Assembly (NCBI GenBank): GCA_024509875.1
Contig: JAMPIV010005045.1
Location: 62,001 to 126,000 of the forward strand
Source: Oreohelix idahoensis
Lineage: Eukaryota > Mollusca > Gastropoda > Stylommatophora > Oreohelicidae
Reading direction: 5' to 3'
Length of the DNA: 64,000 nt
Below are positions 47,023-59,384 of the stretch, piece by piece (within the stretch, counting starts at the first letter, position 1; each line of letters begins with the position of its first letter). A model generated the notes under the pieces. That model did no database searches. It had not been told where the DNA came from and saw nothing but the letters and a program-made list of their open reading frames with translations. The position numbers and the translations under genes are program-made.

Positions 47023-47236
47023 ATGGGCAAAAAACCGACTCTTTCAACCATTCAAGGAGCTCATATAGTGACATTACGTGTAGAAGGGTACACAGAACGT
47101 GATATTTCTGTTCGAATTAGCTGTAGCAAGACGGCGGTTCACAATGCGAGCACCAGGTACCAATTGGACGGTACTTTTCTGACAGAAAGAGAAGTGGTCG
47201 TCCTAGAAAAACAATCCCTAGAGACGACTTCTTTTT
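47023..47236 (+). pseudogene. Tc1-like transposase N-terminus, left arm
   Basis: It starts MGKKPTLSTIQGAHIVTLR and continues with EGYTERDISVRISCSKTAVHNA, the paired-like HTH that binds the TIR. It is truncated at the inverted junction, before any catalytic DDE residue. Confidence 0.85.
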
Positions 47237-47541
47237 CATTTCTGGTGTTAATCTGGGTTTTCGGGCAGGTTTGTATGATTTTAGTCCAAACTCATCCACT
47301 AATCTGCGAGACACAGTCCTCCGACTCTAGAAAGCAAAGCAGATCGTATCTTCTTACATGAAACTGTTGGAGAGTGTGAAATGATGGATTTGATTACCCG
47401 GTCGTCTCTAGGGGTTGTTTTTCTAGGACAACCCCTTCTCTTTCGGTCAGAAAAAGTACCGTCCAATTGGTACTTGGGGATCGCATTGTGAACCGCCGTC
47501 TTGCTACAGCCAATTTGAACAGAAATATCACGTTCTGTGTA
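47237..47541 (-). pseudogene. Tc1-like transposase N-terminus, right arm (interrupted)
   Basis: The minus strand reads GYTERDISVQIGCSKTAVHN, then DRKRRGCPRKTTPRDDR, then after a frameshift RRLVDEFGLKSYKPARKPRLT. It therefore extends further into the gene than the left arm. Its own 5' end is found beyond the solo LTR at 49886-50168, where the minus strand reads the leader and MGKKPTLSAIQGAQ-like start. Confidence 0.85.
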
Positions 47542-47546
47542 CCCTT

Positions 47547-49880
47547 TGTGGTGAACTTCTAAATACAATATCTAAATTAGAATATAACAGTATAGTGCAT
47601 AAAGTCAAAGATAGGATAGTACTACAAATTTTCGGCAAGAATGGTAGTCGTCGCCTACGCCTTCAGCGTATTATTTGATAACGCTTTGGCCGAACCAAAA
47701 AGGGTACCCTATTTTTCAAATTCGTCCTTGAGACAAACGTACCACTTTTCCAAGTTCAGTGACGTATTTGCCTAAAATACATTGTAGAAGGGAGAGGGAC
47801 GGATAGATAACCAACGCAAATCACGTCTCACATTGTTTCTAAAAATAAAACTAACTTGCTAGCTTTGCCCTTAGGCGATTTTCAGAATACGAGGAAAACG
47901 TTAGAAAATGTGGACACTACGGTTAGAAAACACGCTTAGCTCTTATTGCGAATGACGTAATTCTAGACGTGTTACGAGAGACTCTCGTAATTAGCTTGAA
48001 AGTACATGGAAAAAGAATTGAACAGGAGGTAGTTTAAAAATAAACAACTAACATAGAAAAAAAGATAGAATTTTGAACCAAGCCACTTAGCCCCATAAAA
48101 ATCATATATTCGTGTACCTGAAGACTTGCTGACCAAGAATATGTTGTTAGTTATCTAAATAGTCCAGTAAATAATCAAATATTGGTAATAATACATAGAG
48201 AATCGGAGATTCTGTCAGGTCAAGTCATGTCTGCTTAGATTGGATAGCATTGGGGGGGGGGGGGGAGAATTAGGTGAATGAAAGGCTAAGATAGTACGAT
48301 GAAGTGGATTGGATGAAATTTGAAGGAAGCCGAAATATTATTGGCTAACCTAAATATACAAATCTAGTTGGTAATAGTAACACATAGTGGTTTGAGATAT
48401 TAAAAAAAAAAAATAAAGTTTCATTCAAAAAGAGATGCTTGGTCTCATTGGCCAAAGCCTTTTACTTTGACGAAATAGTAAGCTGCTCGCTGCCATTTTT
48501 TCAAAATATTCTGAGGAACAAGCAGCGATGAGCAGACTTGTGCTTTGTTTTAAACTAACTAACAACAGAAAGCAGTCTGAACAGAGGCAGTGATGAAAGT
48601 GTGCCATATTCTATTGCCTAATTCATCGTTACTTGTTTATATTTCCTTGATATGTGGTAAGATTGATTTTATTGACTTTTTAATTAAAAAAGGTTGTGTG
48701 AAAAAAGAAAAGGCCATGTAAAAGATTGTAATTAAATGGTTCCATGTCAGACTTAGGCATAGCCTAGATGTTGATCCATCATATAAGGGACTATCTAAGA
48801 AGTTTAAAACTACAGGACTATATATATGATGGTCATACAGGAACATTACACCTATCTTATTGCATGGAAAAGATTACTGCAGGAATGACAGAGGCGTAGC
48901 ACCCATTAGGGAAGAGAAAAGAAAACTGGTACCATTTGTTCCATCAAACTAAAGTGGAGAAGCAGAGATGTCAGAGAGAGCTGACCATGTTCTTTTGTAT
49001 TGAATGTATGTTTGCATGTAAATTAGGAGGAATTAGTTTGATATTAAGACAGAACCATAACTTGCATTGACAGGGGTTCCTGCTGGCACTTGTCTGGTGC
49101 TGGTACTCGATGATAGAGAAATTCAGCACTATTTCTAAGAGTCTGGCATCTGCTGGTTTTAAGAAGTTCAAGACCAGAGGAGACTGAAGTGTTTGGCCAA
49201 ACCAACTACAACTGCTGTGATTCCAGGATCCAGATAAGTGCAATATCTGGCCTGGGACAACTTATCACGAATAAAGAAAAATCTCCTGTATAGACCAAAA
49301 CGTTCCTCCAAAAGACTAACATAAACAATTCTAGTGAAACAAAAGAACATTGGGATGATGTAAATCCCCAACCTGCATCTCAGTACCAGTAGTTAAATAG
49401 AGTAATTATCATCAACTTGAAAATTTGTAACAATGTACTATGGACATATTGTCTGTTGTATGTAAATATCTTTATATATATTTGTAAATATATCTATCCA
49501 TCTAAATTGATTCACATTGAACTGTAGTCCTGACCAAAACAACTTTAGGCTCAGGACCAATAAAGTTTAACAAAAGAAATTTTAAATATAAAATTTAACA
49601 GCTGGAGTTAGTTGAGTTTGTCATAGTATTTAGTATATGTTTGTAATGTTTTTGTATTGAGATTCTTTAACAACACTCTTACAATACCCTAGACACTTTA
49701 TGTAGCTTTCAGTCACGCTAGTCAATAAAGAATATAACTTAGAGTGAGATCGTAGGGTGGTAACAAGAAAGGTACTCTGTAACACAGTTGTCCATTGTTT
49801 ACCTCAGAGACCTTCACAGTTGATCTCACTCAAGTACAACTATATGCACACCATTCTTCTTAACATCAAAACCCACCACA
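47547..49880 (+). mobile_element. Solo LTR related to elements 1 and 2 (2334 bp)
   Basis: It begins TGTGGTGAACTTC and ends AAACCCACCACA, with the 5-bp duplication CCCTT on both sides (47542-47546 and 49881-49885). Landmarks run in the same order as in the element 1 LTR: a CTTGCTGACCAAGAATATG motif near 48127, GACAGAGGCGTAGCACCCATT near 48888, and TACCCTAGACAC near 49686. Similarity is patchy, so it is an older or different subfamily. It includes the segment absent from the element 2 LTRs. Confidence 0.82.
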
Positions 49881-50168
49881 CCCTTCTACACGTAATGTCA
49901 CTATTTGAGCTCCTTGAATGGCTGAAAGTGTCGGTTTTTTGCCCATTTTCTTGCGAACATAAAATCCAGAGATAATACCCTTGAAGCAACCAAAACACAC
50001 TAAATACAGCAACAGTCTGTGTTTTTACATTTTATATTGTTAGGATGATGCAATAGACTGCAATGATTGCTTTTAGTGTGCCCTAAAATAGCGGATAATG
50101 CAACAATCTGTAGTACAATGAAAATATCCATTTTTTACTAGGTGGTCTTAAACTTTTGGCCACGACTG

Positions 50169-50850
<682 letters not shown>

Positions 50851-51036
50851 GATCACTAATATGGAACTGATGATAAGATCACTAATATGGAACTGATGAC
50901 AAGATCACTAATATGGAACTAATGACAAGATCACTAATATGGAACTGATAACAAAATCACTAATATGAAACTGATAACAAAATCACTAATATGGAACTGA
51001 TGACAAGATCACTAATATGGAACTGATGACAAGAAC
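50851..51036 (+). repeat. 26-bp tandem repeat (about 7 copies)
   Basis: The unit contains GATCACTAATATGGAACTGA followed by TGACAA; starts at 50851, 50877, 50903 and so on. It runs straight into the LINE tail at 51041. Confidence 0.92.
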
Positions 51037-51040
51037 CAGA

Positions 51041-51305
51041 CACGTGCAAGTGGAACAAAAGAAGAAGATGCTGATGATGGATAGGACACACATTGAGGAG
51101 ACTAACTGATAGTACTACAAGGCAGTCCTTGTTCTGGAATCCCCAGTGTAAGAGAGGTAGAGGGAGATCAAAGGACACACGGAGAGGAGAACTGGAGACA
51201 GACGTGAAGAGGGTAAGGAAGACTTGGGAAGACCTTGAGGTGATATCACGTGACAAGAAGACTTGGCAAAAGTTTGTTGAAGTCCTAGGCTTCTTGAGGA
51301 ACTGA
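51041..51305 (+). pseudogene. RTE-like LINE tail (family T) next to the 73-bp satellite
   Basis: STTRQSLFWNPQ ... GELETDVKRVRKTWEDLEV ... RDKKTWQKFVEVLG is the C-terminal end of an endonuclease/RT LINE protein; the upstream part is frameshifted. Its 3' end, CTTGAGGAACTGAAAGATGC followed by TGATGAATACATCC, merges into the first satellite unit. Confidence 0.82.
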
Positions 51306-51612
51306 AAGATGCTGATGAATACATCCGGTCAAAGCCAGTCGACACATTTAAGTTTTAATACACGACTTGGGGAACTGAAGGATGCTGATGAATACATCCA
51401 GTCAAAGCCAGTCAGCACATTTAAGTTTTAATACACGACTTGGGGAACTGAAGGATGCTGATGAATACATCCGGTCAAAGCCAGTTGACACATTTAACTT
51501 TTAATACATGACTTGGGGAACTGAAGGATGCTGATGAATACATCCGGTCAAAGTCAGTCGACACATTTAAGTTTTAATACACGACTTGGGGAACTGAAAG
51601 ATGCTGATGAAT
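51306..51612 (+). repeat. 73-bp satellite, left block (about 4 copies)
   Basis: The unit contains GATGCTGATGAATACATCCG, GTCAAAGCCAGTCGACACAT and TTGGGGAACTGAAG. It stops at GCTGATGAAT where LINE C is inserted. Confidence 0.95.
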
Positions 51613-51620
51613 CATCATCA

Positions 51621-52053
51621 TCAGCTGCCATCTCCACAACGAAGGTTGGCTGTAATGGATCTCCAACGTCTTCTGTCTCTTGTCTTGGTGGTGCACTCTG
51701 ATAGACTCTTTCCTGTCCATCTCTTGATGTTATCTTCCCACTTATAGCGCTGTCTTCCCCTTGCACGTTTGCCTTCAACTCTCCCTTCTGTTATGGTCTT
51801 CTGCAAGGTGTTATGCCTTTTTATGTGGCCAAAGTATTTTAGCTGCCGAACTTTGACCTCCCTCATTAGTTCTCTTTTCATACCTAGATTTTCTAGGACC
51901 TCCTTATTTTGTTTTCATCTCTTTCCATGAGATACGCCCCATTCTTCTATATATCCACATTTCAAGAGCCTCAATTCTTTCTTCCAAATGCTTATTCATC
52001 GTCCATGTTTCTGCACCATACAGAAATGCAGAATATATATAACACTTTATGAT
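51621..52053 (-). pseudogene. LINE C C-terminal domain
   Basis: From 52053 downward the minus strand reads IKCYIYSAFLYGAETWTMN, LEMWIYRRMGRISW, a stop, then RQLKYFGHIKRHNTLQKTI, GKRARGRQRYKWEDN and RRRWRSITANLRCGDGS. This is the classic end of endonuclease/RT LINE proteins. Confidence 0.87.
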
Positions 52054-52066
52054 TCTTAGTTTTAAT

Positions 52067-52534
52067 ACTTACTTACTTAGTCGTTCCCCTTCTACCGTGA
52101 GGTGTAGAGGTTTGGAAGAGAGAGCGCCAGACCATTCTATCAGCTGTCTTCTTCCTGGCCTGGTTCCATTCTAGTCCTCGGTCCTTCAAAGATTGTCTAA
52201 TGTTGTCCTCCCAGCGGACTCTGGGTCGTCCTGGAGGTCTGGATCCCTGGCTCTTTGTTTCCCATGCTTGTCGTGGTAGCCGATCTTCTCCCATTCTGCA
52301 GACATGGCCAAACCATCTTAGTTGGGACTGTTCTATTTGGGTCTGCAGCGGATGGGATTTTAGGCCTTGAGGATCGTCTGGTTGCGGACCATGTCTCTTC
52401 TTGTTACTTCAACCACTTTCCTCAGATACCTCATTTCTGAGGTTTGGATCTGGCTTTTGTGGGTTGTAGTCATTGCCCACGACTCGCATCCATATGTCAA
52501 GACTGGGACATAGGTGGAGCGGTATACAGCCATC
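52067..52534 (-). mobile_element. LINE B (LINE A family), 5'-truncated, with 13-bp TSD
   Basis: The exact duplication TCTTAGTTTTAAT flanks it (52054-52066 and 52535-52547). The minus strand encodes GEDRLPRQAWETKSQGSRPP, GRPRVRWEDNIRQSL and a C-terminus HGRRGTTK, then a CTTACTTACTT-type tail. The end is the same as that of LINE A at 14524. It interrupts the LINE C reading frame between LSHKLKLR and IIKCYIYS. Confidence 0.92.
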
Positions 52535-52547
52535 TCTTAGTTTTAAT

Positions 52548-53060
52548 TTGTGAGATAACTGTTTGGATGTCAGTATATGTTTCATGTTGTTGAATGTAGC
52601 TTTGGCCATTCCAATTCTCTTCTTGATTTCTGTTTCACATCTGCCATCTTCTGTTATTATATGACCAAGATATGCGTAGCTCTTGACTTGTTCCAGGATT
52701 TTCCCATTTACGCTTATCTTTAATGTGGGTTTATCGTCTGTTTTGCTAATTATCATAGTTTTTGTTTTCTCAATATTAATGTCGAGTCCATATTCATGAC
52801 TTATACTGTTCACTTGCTTCACTAGTTCTTGTAACTCCTGTTCGCTTTCAGCCAACAACACGGTATCATCTGCATATCTAAGGTTGTTTATTGACCTTCC
52901 ACTGATGTTCAGTCCTGGTATTTCCTGTATCTGTTTGAAAATTTTTTCGGTGTATAAATTAAATAGGCAGGGGGACAGCACACAACCTTGTCTGACACCT
53001 CTTATTATGTCTATGTATGGTGAATAATTCCTTCCCGATCTTACTGTGGCAGTTTGCTCC
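52548..53060 (-). pseudogene. LINE C RT, second part
   Basis: The frame contains GVRQGCVLSPCLFNLYTEKI, LRYADDTVLLAES (catalytic YADD) and INIEKTKTMIIS, then YAYLGHIITEDGR. Its upstream continuation is at 61975-62204, beyond element 3. Confidence 0.9.
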
Positions 53061-55392
53061 TGTCGTAGATTTTTGATAGGAGTGTTAAGACTGAGTTTGG
53101 TCCCTTCTGAATAGATTGGAATTGAGTGAGAGTCACAGTGTGAGAGTTAGTAAAAGAAATAGATTTTCCCAAGAGTGCAGTGGTAGCGAATCGAATAGAG
53201 CTGTCCCCTGACAACAAGAATCTTCTCTCTCTCAGGCCTATCTTCTACGACAGATATATAAGAGTCAGACAGACTATTGACAACATAAATTACTATGTAT
53301 GAACATACCACTCACGTGCACACACCTTCACGTGACCACAGTTAGACACACAGAAGTGGGAAAACTATAACAATACTTATGTAAACATTCTAGAACGAGC
53401 TGACCAACACGCTGATTAGTTCCAGAGAGATTTTATGTATCATCTATAAAATCTTCTCACAACACCAAAACAACAAAAATACATCAAGGAAAAACATATG
53501 CACATAGTCATACAATATCAAGAAAATGCTACAAGGGTGATAGCCCCGCTATGATCTTAACTCTAGGTTTAGCCCACAGCCCCGTTAGGATGACAGATGA
53601 TGGCCCAAAGAGTTATAGATACGTAGGGTTTAGGCTAAGAGTTTTTCTTCTTTTCTCGTAAATGTATGCACAGAGTTGAATAATCTGGTTTAGCCTAAGA
53701 AGTAAAGAAACTCTAGCAAATAGTAACAAATTCTGCAGGTTAAACAAAAAAAAAAAAAAGAATTACGACAGTAAATGTGTGACGATAATACACCGGTAAA
53801 ATAACACTCAGACCTGTGTACTCTCATTCATCCAGCCATGGCCTTTCTTACACATGTATACTCACACTTTGCTCGCTGCCTCTGGGAACTCAATAGTTCT
53901 AGGACCTTCACACAGACCCGAAAATGCAGTCCTTGACCAAGAAATCCCCAGTTCCAAAAGACGTACTAAACTCTAAGGGAACGATTCCTTGGGGGTTCTA
54001 ATTTTTCGAATGTCTGATTAAGTCACATAAAATTTTGTCCAGGCACGAAAGTTAGCAGAGCACAATGTCATTAGCTTTGGATTCTAGAATTAAGGAATGT
54101 CAGAAAACAAAACCCACGTGGTTAAAGATAGGAACTGTCTACGCTTCACACAAATATGTCTCTTTACTAAACGCTGGCAAGTTGGGTACCACCGTTTCAC
54201 TATATAGAAGAAAGAACACATATCAAATAATTTACATATATGTACTCCTTATAACTTACATTTTAAATAGCAAGCCTACAGCTTGACTTATCTTTAAAAC
54301 TTCCCGTAAAGTAAGTTATATAAAAATCAATCATCAGGAATTTAGGAATATCTTCGTATTCCGTCACTATTCACTGATGTAGCATCTAGCATTTATAAGT
54401 TAGTTATTAAAACAGTTTCGACTCAGTATTTAACAGTTAAATTAAACTTATTTCAGCTACTTGTTTAGTAAGCTAAAAATATAATTTATTTTGTATTTCC
54501 ACTGCAACACGACGATTTAAAGAAATAACAAACTATCAAAATATTCACTCTGCACACAGAACTAGTTTAAAATGGAATCGGCGATTTAACACTAAATCAC
54601 TTCACAAAACTAGATATCTATTATATATAATATTAATATACCTCAACCACAGAATTTATAAGAACGTTAAACCACTTCGACCAAACTAAGGCCATCTCTA
54701 TTTACAGAGATTATTTAGAAATCGAACGAAGGTTGTTCTAGTCTAACTGCAAAGTTACTGAGTGAAATGAAATAGTTTCAAACGTGGGTTAATATTTTTA
54801 AACCAGACAAAGGATGAACTATTATTTCGTAGAACGAAATGCTCTCCCCTTTCCGGCCTAAACGATACGTTTCACACCTAACATGTCGTAACTGCCACCA
54901 CTGACCAAGATGTACGCGTGTCAGTTTCAAATCTCAGACAACCTGTCTCCAATGCAGGGCAGTTTTCACACTACAGCTGACCATGGCCCACAGTGAGCGC
55001 CGTGTCAGTTTGGGGATTTTTCAGACAAATGTCTGAATACTGACCGGTGCAGATGTAAAGTATCACACCTCACCGGGACTTATGCCGAGAAGAAACTCGC
55101 GCGCTCGGTGAGAATGTAGACGGTTGTCTACGTCCTATGTTCAGCGAACCGACTTATCACGCCTTCTGACGCCCTGCAGCCCTGACATCTACGTAATATC
55201 GTCCTAGCGCGATTCTCAGTTTTGAGAAAGAAACAGGTAAAGTTTAAAAATACTGAAGAAAATATTTTTCGCAACCGAGTGATGCGAAAAATGCAGGAAA
55301 AACAAGTATGGAAAGAATATAAATGAAAGGATTAGGGTGAGAGAATAGGAAGAAGATGTAGGTAATTTAATGACATAAAGACCTACGTGACA
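53061..55392 (-). repeat. 3' LTR of element 3 (2332 bp)
   Basis: Pairs with 59385-61969. It lacks a segment of about 250 bp present there at 60427-60675. Confidence 0.93.
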
Positions 55393-55408
55393 GGACGTCC
55401 CCCCTTAA
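55393..55408 (-). promoter_or_regulatory. Polypurine tract of element 3
   Basis: The minus strand reads CTTAAGGGGGGACGTCC immediately before the LTR start TGTCACG. The G run is the likely primer, though it is set 6 bp back from the LTR edge. Confidence 0.6.
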
Positions 55409-55433
55409 GATATGGAAGCACTCCATGTCTACG

Positions 55434-58400
55434 TTATGGAATTAAATTTCCTATAACCGTAGCTTCGGGGTGTCTGTCTTCTTCCCTCTCGTCTTCCCCC
55501 TCCATCTCCCTCCAATTCCTACTCAAGTCTACTCCCAAAGTTTCCTTCCTCTGGAATGTCTCCCATGCGCGCTTGAAAGAGCGTCGCCGCTTCTGACATT
55601 TTTGAAAGATTTCCTGTGATAGCGGTGGAATATCCCTGCCACTATCATCATCTTCGTCAGTTTTGGCGATCGTCAGGAGATGGTCGGAGGTTGGCACTGG
55701 TCTTTCCAAGTATCTCTTTAAGAGATTTAAATGGAAAACCCTCTCCTTTCCTTCAATAGAGATCTGGTAGTTAGCCTTAGAAATCTTTTTCAGGACGGTA
55801 AACGGCCCTTGCCATCCGATCCTCAGTTGGTTGTTCTCGGTAGGGAGTAACACCAAAACTTTCTCTCCTGCTTCCAGTTCTCTCTCTTTCGCGACTTTCC
55901 TGTATCGGTTAGCGTGCTTTGTGCGAGCTCGCTTAAAGTTAGTCGTTGCTAGGTCCCACCCTAGTTTCAACCTTTCCTTTAAAACCGACACATATTTATG
56001 TGCTGAGACAACTGTCTCATCCGCCTTCTCGTCTGTCAGAGACTGAAGTAAGGCTTCAAGCGGGCCCTTAATGGGTCTGCCGAATAAGAGTGTAGCTGGC
56101 GGAAATCCTGTGGAAGTATGAGGAGATTCTCTGTAGCCAAATAATGCTGCAGGAATACAGAGATCCCAATCTTCAGGTTTCACTTGTGCCAGCTTACTTA
56201 GCATCATGGTGAGGTTTCCATTAGCACGTTCCACGAGCCCATTTCCGGCCGGAGTATATGGCTTAGTGTGGATGTGCTGGGTCCTCAAGATCTTAACGAT
56301 CTCATCCATCAACAGGTTTCGGTATGGAGATCCGTTATCCGTCAACACTTGTTGAGGGAATCCCAACCGAGTGAAAATCTGCACGAGGGCTTCTGCGACA
56401 TGCTTGGCATCTGCGCATGTTAGCGGTATAGCTTCTGCCCATAAAGTGCATGTATCGACTAAGGTCAGGATAAACCTGTTCCTTCTTTTAGTCCTCTCGA
56501 AAGGCCCTAAAATGTCGATCACAACCCGTTCGAATGGTGTACCCACTATTGGCATTTCACCCAAAGAGACTGGGGGTGCCCGTTGCTTGGGTGGCACACG
56601 TTGGCACTGGGCACAGGATTTGACATATCTGATAATATCAGTATTTACTCCTGGCCACCAATAATGAGTGGTTATCCTTTGGTTTGTGGCGTTCTGTCCC
56701 ATGTGTCCGCTAAAGGGAAGAGAGTGCCCCATTTCTAGGATTTGGCTTCTGTACTGTTTCGGTACTAGGAGCTGGTTGTAACCTTGGTCAGGCTTGCCCG
56801 TTCTCCGATAAAGTACGCCATCCTTAGAAAAAATGTCCCCGTGCTGTTTGGGTTCCTTAGCCATGGGCAGTTTCCTAAAGCAGGGTGCCAAAGTAGGGTC
56901 CTTGTATTGCGCTTCTTTAAGTTCCATGGGTAACAAATTAGGCGCAGGCTCCCGTTCCTTCTTGGTTTGCCCTCTTGTAGTTACTGCTGCCACAATCGGC
57001 TCTTCCGGTTTCCCAATACACACGTATCTCCCGCCAAGTATGACTGGGTAGATGGGATCATCCATAACAGCCGCTTTGATCACGCCTCTGACAAAGTCAG
57101 AGTGTATCTCCACCAATGCGATGGGAAGCGCTGTAGGTGCATCACTCTTACGAACTCCACAAAGTTGGACGGTCTCTGCTGTCTCTTGACCGGGTTTGAC
57201 CAGGTTTCTGGCAACAATGCAATCATAAGAAAGCCCCGTGTCAAATAAGCAAGAAGTTTGAGAACCGTTCAAAGTAACAGTACCTCGCGTTGAGGGTCTA
57301 TTCCCAACAGGTTGGGAATCACTGTCAATAATTCCGCCTTGCGAGACTGTTAATAAGCATCCGATGCGTTTCGGCTCGGTGTGCTCGGTCTGATCATATG
57401 TCCCGTGCTCAGGGGTTCTCCCTTTGCCACCTTGTCCTTTCTGGCTGCGCTGCCATGTAGGGCGGTCGGGTTGTTCAGACTGTTTGGGGTGGTTGGGGTA
57501 CTTCTTCTTGTAGAACTTGGATTTTTCAGGAGGGGGGTTTTGAGGTCCAGTTTCTCTGTGGTTATTTTGGTTAGAAGCCTGAGAAGATTGCTCTAGGTTA
57601 TGTTTTCGAAAATGCTCCTCTGTCGGTTTCCGCTTTGTGGCCGGTAGTTCAGCCAGCGCATTATGATAACGCTCAGACTTTTCCAAAATGTCTTCCAGTT
57701 TTTCTGCCCCCTGCTCAGCTAGAAATCTCCGGGTATCAGCAGACAATGTGTTCTTTATTTGTTCTGTTAAAACAAATTCCTCAAGACCTTCATAGGTAGA
57801 GGGGAGCTGCGAGAGCTCTAGGCACTTTGTCAGATAACCCTTCAAACGAGACGAGAACTGCTGAAAAGTTTCAGAATTCTCTTTCCGGCTGTTGCGAAAC
57901 AGTTGCAAAAATTTGCGAGCGTTCATTTCAAAGCGCTCCAGTAACGCTTTCTTCAACAGATCATAGTTGTCTTGTTGGCTGCTTTCCAGTTTGGCGTAAA
58001 CATCATACGCAGAACTTTTCAAAGCCTGGGAAAGCTTCATGTTCCAACGCGACCTCTCTAAACCGTACAGAGTTGCAATTTTCTCAAATTTTTCTAGCCA
58101 AGTGTCAATCTTCTCATTTGGACAAGGGAAAGATTCTAGCGGAAAAGACATAGCAGTGAGGTGAAGAGATTGACTGTTAGAAGGATCAGTTAAGGAAGAG
58201 TGAGGAGAAGACTCTCCATTGTTGGAGGTAGAGGCAGCACCACGGCTTTGGAACTCTAGCGTCTTAAGCGCCAGCTCATGCTGTCGTCGTTGCTCATTTT
58301 CTCTTTCCTCATGCTGTCTCTCCTTCTCTCGTTCCTCATGCTGTCTCTCTTTCTCTCGTTCCTCATGCTGTCTCTCCTTCTCTCTTTCGTTCGCCCTGCG

Positions 58401-58571
58401 AATTTCCATTTCTTCTTCAATCTTCTTCTGTTCTCTAGCTTCGGCTGCTTTCCTCTCCGCATCATATCTCTCAAGTTCGTCTCTGACAAATGCTTTCGCT
58501 TCCTCTCCTTCCAGTCCCTCCTCTCTCGCTTCTTCCCTGAGGAGTTGTCTAAGTTTTGCCCTCTCGGCCAT
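55434..58571 (-). CDS. Gag-protease-integrase polyprotein of element 3 (intact, no RT)
   Basis: The uninterrupted frame is 1045 residues. Residues 30-105 are a charged coiled coil with three tandem EREKERQHE blocks. Capsid lies at about 130-310; 222-306 is SCAN-like (FRNSRKENSETFQQFSSRLK, FVLTEQIKNTL). No CCHC knuckle is visible. Protease has DTG at 444-446 and YPVILGGRYV near 508. Integrase has H616/H623 and C653/C656 for zinc, then D686, D745 and E781 (35 residues between the last two). The GPY/F-like module is near 918-960. The tail after 970 is a charged, RE-rich extension with no RT motif. All catalytic residues for protease and integrase are present, and the frame is intact, unlike those of elements 1 and 2. 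Confidence 0.93.
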   Translation of the reverse strand: MAERAKLRQLLREEAREEGLEGEEAKAFVRDELERYDAERKAAEAREQKKIEEEMEIRRANEREKERQHEEREKERQHEEREKERQHEERENEQRRQHELALKTLEFQSRGAASTSNNGESSPHSSLTDPSNSQSLHLTAMSFPLESFPCPNEKIDTWLEKFEKIATLYGLERSRWNMKLSQALKSSAYDVYAKLESSQQDNYDLLKKALLERFEMNARKFLQLFRNSRKENSETFQQFSSRLKGYLTKCLELSQLPSTYEGLEEFVLTEQIKNTLSADTRRFLAEQGAEKLEDILEKSERYHNALAELPATKRKPTEEHFRKHNLEQSSQASNQNNHRETGPQNPPPEKSKFYKKKYPNHPKQSEQPDRPTWQRSQKGQGGKGRTPEHGTYDQTEHTEPKRIGCLLTVSQGGIIDSDSQPVGNRPSTRGTVTLNGSQTSCLFDTGLSYDCIVARNLVKPGQETAETVQLCGVRKSDAPTALPIALVEIHSDFVRGVIKAAVMDDPIYPVILGGRYVCIGKPEEPIVAAVTTRGQTKKEREPAPNLLPMELKEAQYKDPTLAPCFRKLPMAKEPKQHGDIFSKDGVLYRRTGKPDQGYNQLLVPKQYRSQILEMGHSLPFSGHMGQNATNQRITTHYWWPGVNTDIIRYVKSCAQCQRVPPKQRAPPVSLGEMPIVGTPFERVVIDILGPFERTKRRNRFILTLVDTCTLWAEAIPLTCADAKHVAEALVQIFTRLGFPQQVLTDNGSPYRNLLMDEIVKILRTQHIHTKPYTPAGNGLVERANGNLTMMLSKLAQVKPEDWDLCIPAALFGYRESPHTSTGFPPATLLFGRPIKGPLEALLQSLTDEKADETVVSAHKYVSVLKERLKLGWDLATTNFKRARTKHANRYRKVAKERELEAGEKVLVLLPTENNQLRIGWQGPFTVLKKISKANYQISIEGKERVFHLNLLKRYLERPVPTSDHLLTIAKTDEDDDSGRDIPPLSQEIFQKCQKRRRSFKRAWETFQRKETLGVDLSRNWREMEGEDEREEDRHPEATVIGNLIP

Positions 58572-59224
58572 ATTATGTCAGTGACTGAGACACGTGGAGA
58601 TAGAAAATAGGAAAAAGGATACACTGGTTCCTACCACTTACGAGAAAATACCAAAATTTAAAAAAAAATGATATACTTATAACCTGGGAAACCTCCTCCA
58701 AAATGAAAATCTAACTATCGCTGCTATTATCGGCAATAAAGCACTTAATGCAAAACACGACTACGCCAACTAAATGGTAGTTAAGATTACTTCTGAAAAA
58801 TAAGTTGCTACAGTGGAAAAGCAAAATAATTATTGCAAAAATTAAAGAGAAAAATAATCCCTTAATTATAAAGTCCACTATCAAGTTCACCCCTGAAGAC
58901 AGTTAGGGTAAGGGAGGCAATTAATCTGGACAAATAGTCCGAAACGCACTCCTTCGCTTTTGCTCAAACACCTACTTCTTTCAGAACCCTTGTGAATGCT
59001 ATACACTCACAAAACTTTACCAGCGTTTAGTATTACAAAATCATTAATTAACATGTATTCCGACACAATCAACCTGTAACTGAAATGTATATTATTTCTT
59101 AATGCTGTGGAAAAAAACAACTTATCAGTTTGTGTGGTCAGCACGCTCGTAAACAGATCGTTAGTCTAGGGGATAAATTATTTTTAAAAGATACAAAAAC
59201 TCACAAGACATCACACTCTTACTC
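58572..59224 (-). other. 5' untranslated region of element 3
   Basis: About 650 bp of AT-rich leader between the primer-site module and the gag ATG. No frame encodes RT here. Confidence 0.7.
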
Positions 59225-59384
59225 TATATCAGAATAAAGAATCTTGAGTTCAAAATCCAGATAGACGAGTCCACATTAGTCGTACTCGTCTTCCTATTCT
59301 AAGTTCAAAAATCCGTCGGGCGAGACCACATTTGTCGTATCGCCTTAGGATTTTGGGTTCAATTCCCGGTAACGAGCGACCATT
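59225..59384 (-). promoter_or_regulatory. Triplicated primer-binding-site module of element 3
   Basis: Next to the 5' LTR the minus strand reads TACGACAAATGGTCGCTCG ... GGGAATTGAACCC. Two further modules follow at spacings of 52 and 54 bp: TACGACAAATGTGGTCTCG ... GGATTTTTGAAC, and TACGACTAATGTGGACTCG ... GGATTTTGAAC. Each begins with the LTR-terminal word TACGAC, then a TGG or TGTGG, then a T-arm-like word. The first is the position used for priming. The second is the closest to the primer site of elements 1 and 2. Confidence 0.65.
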
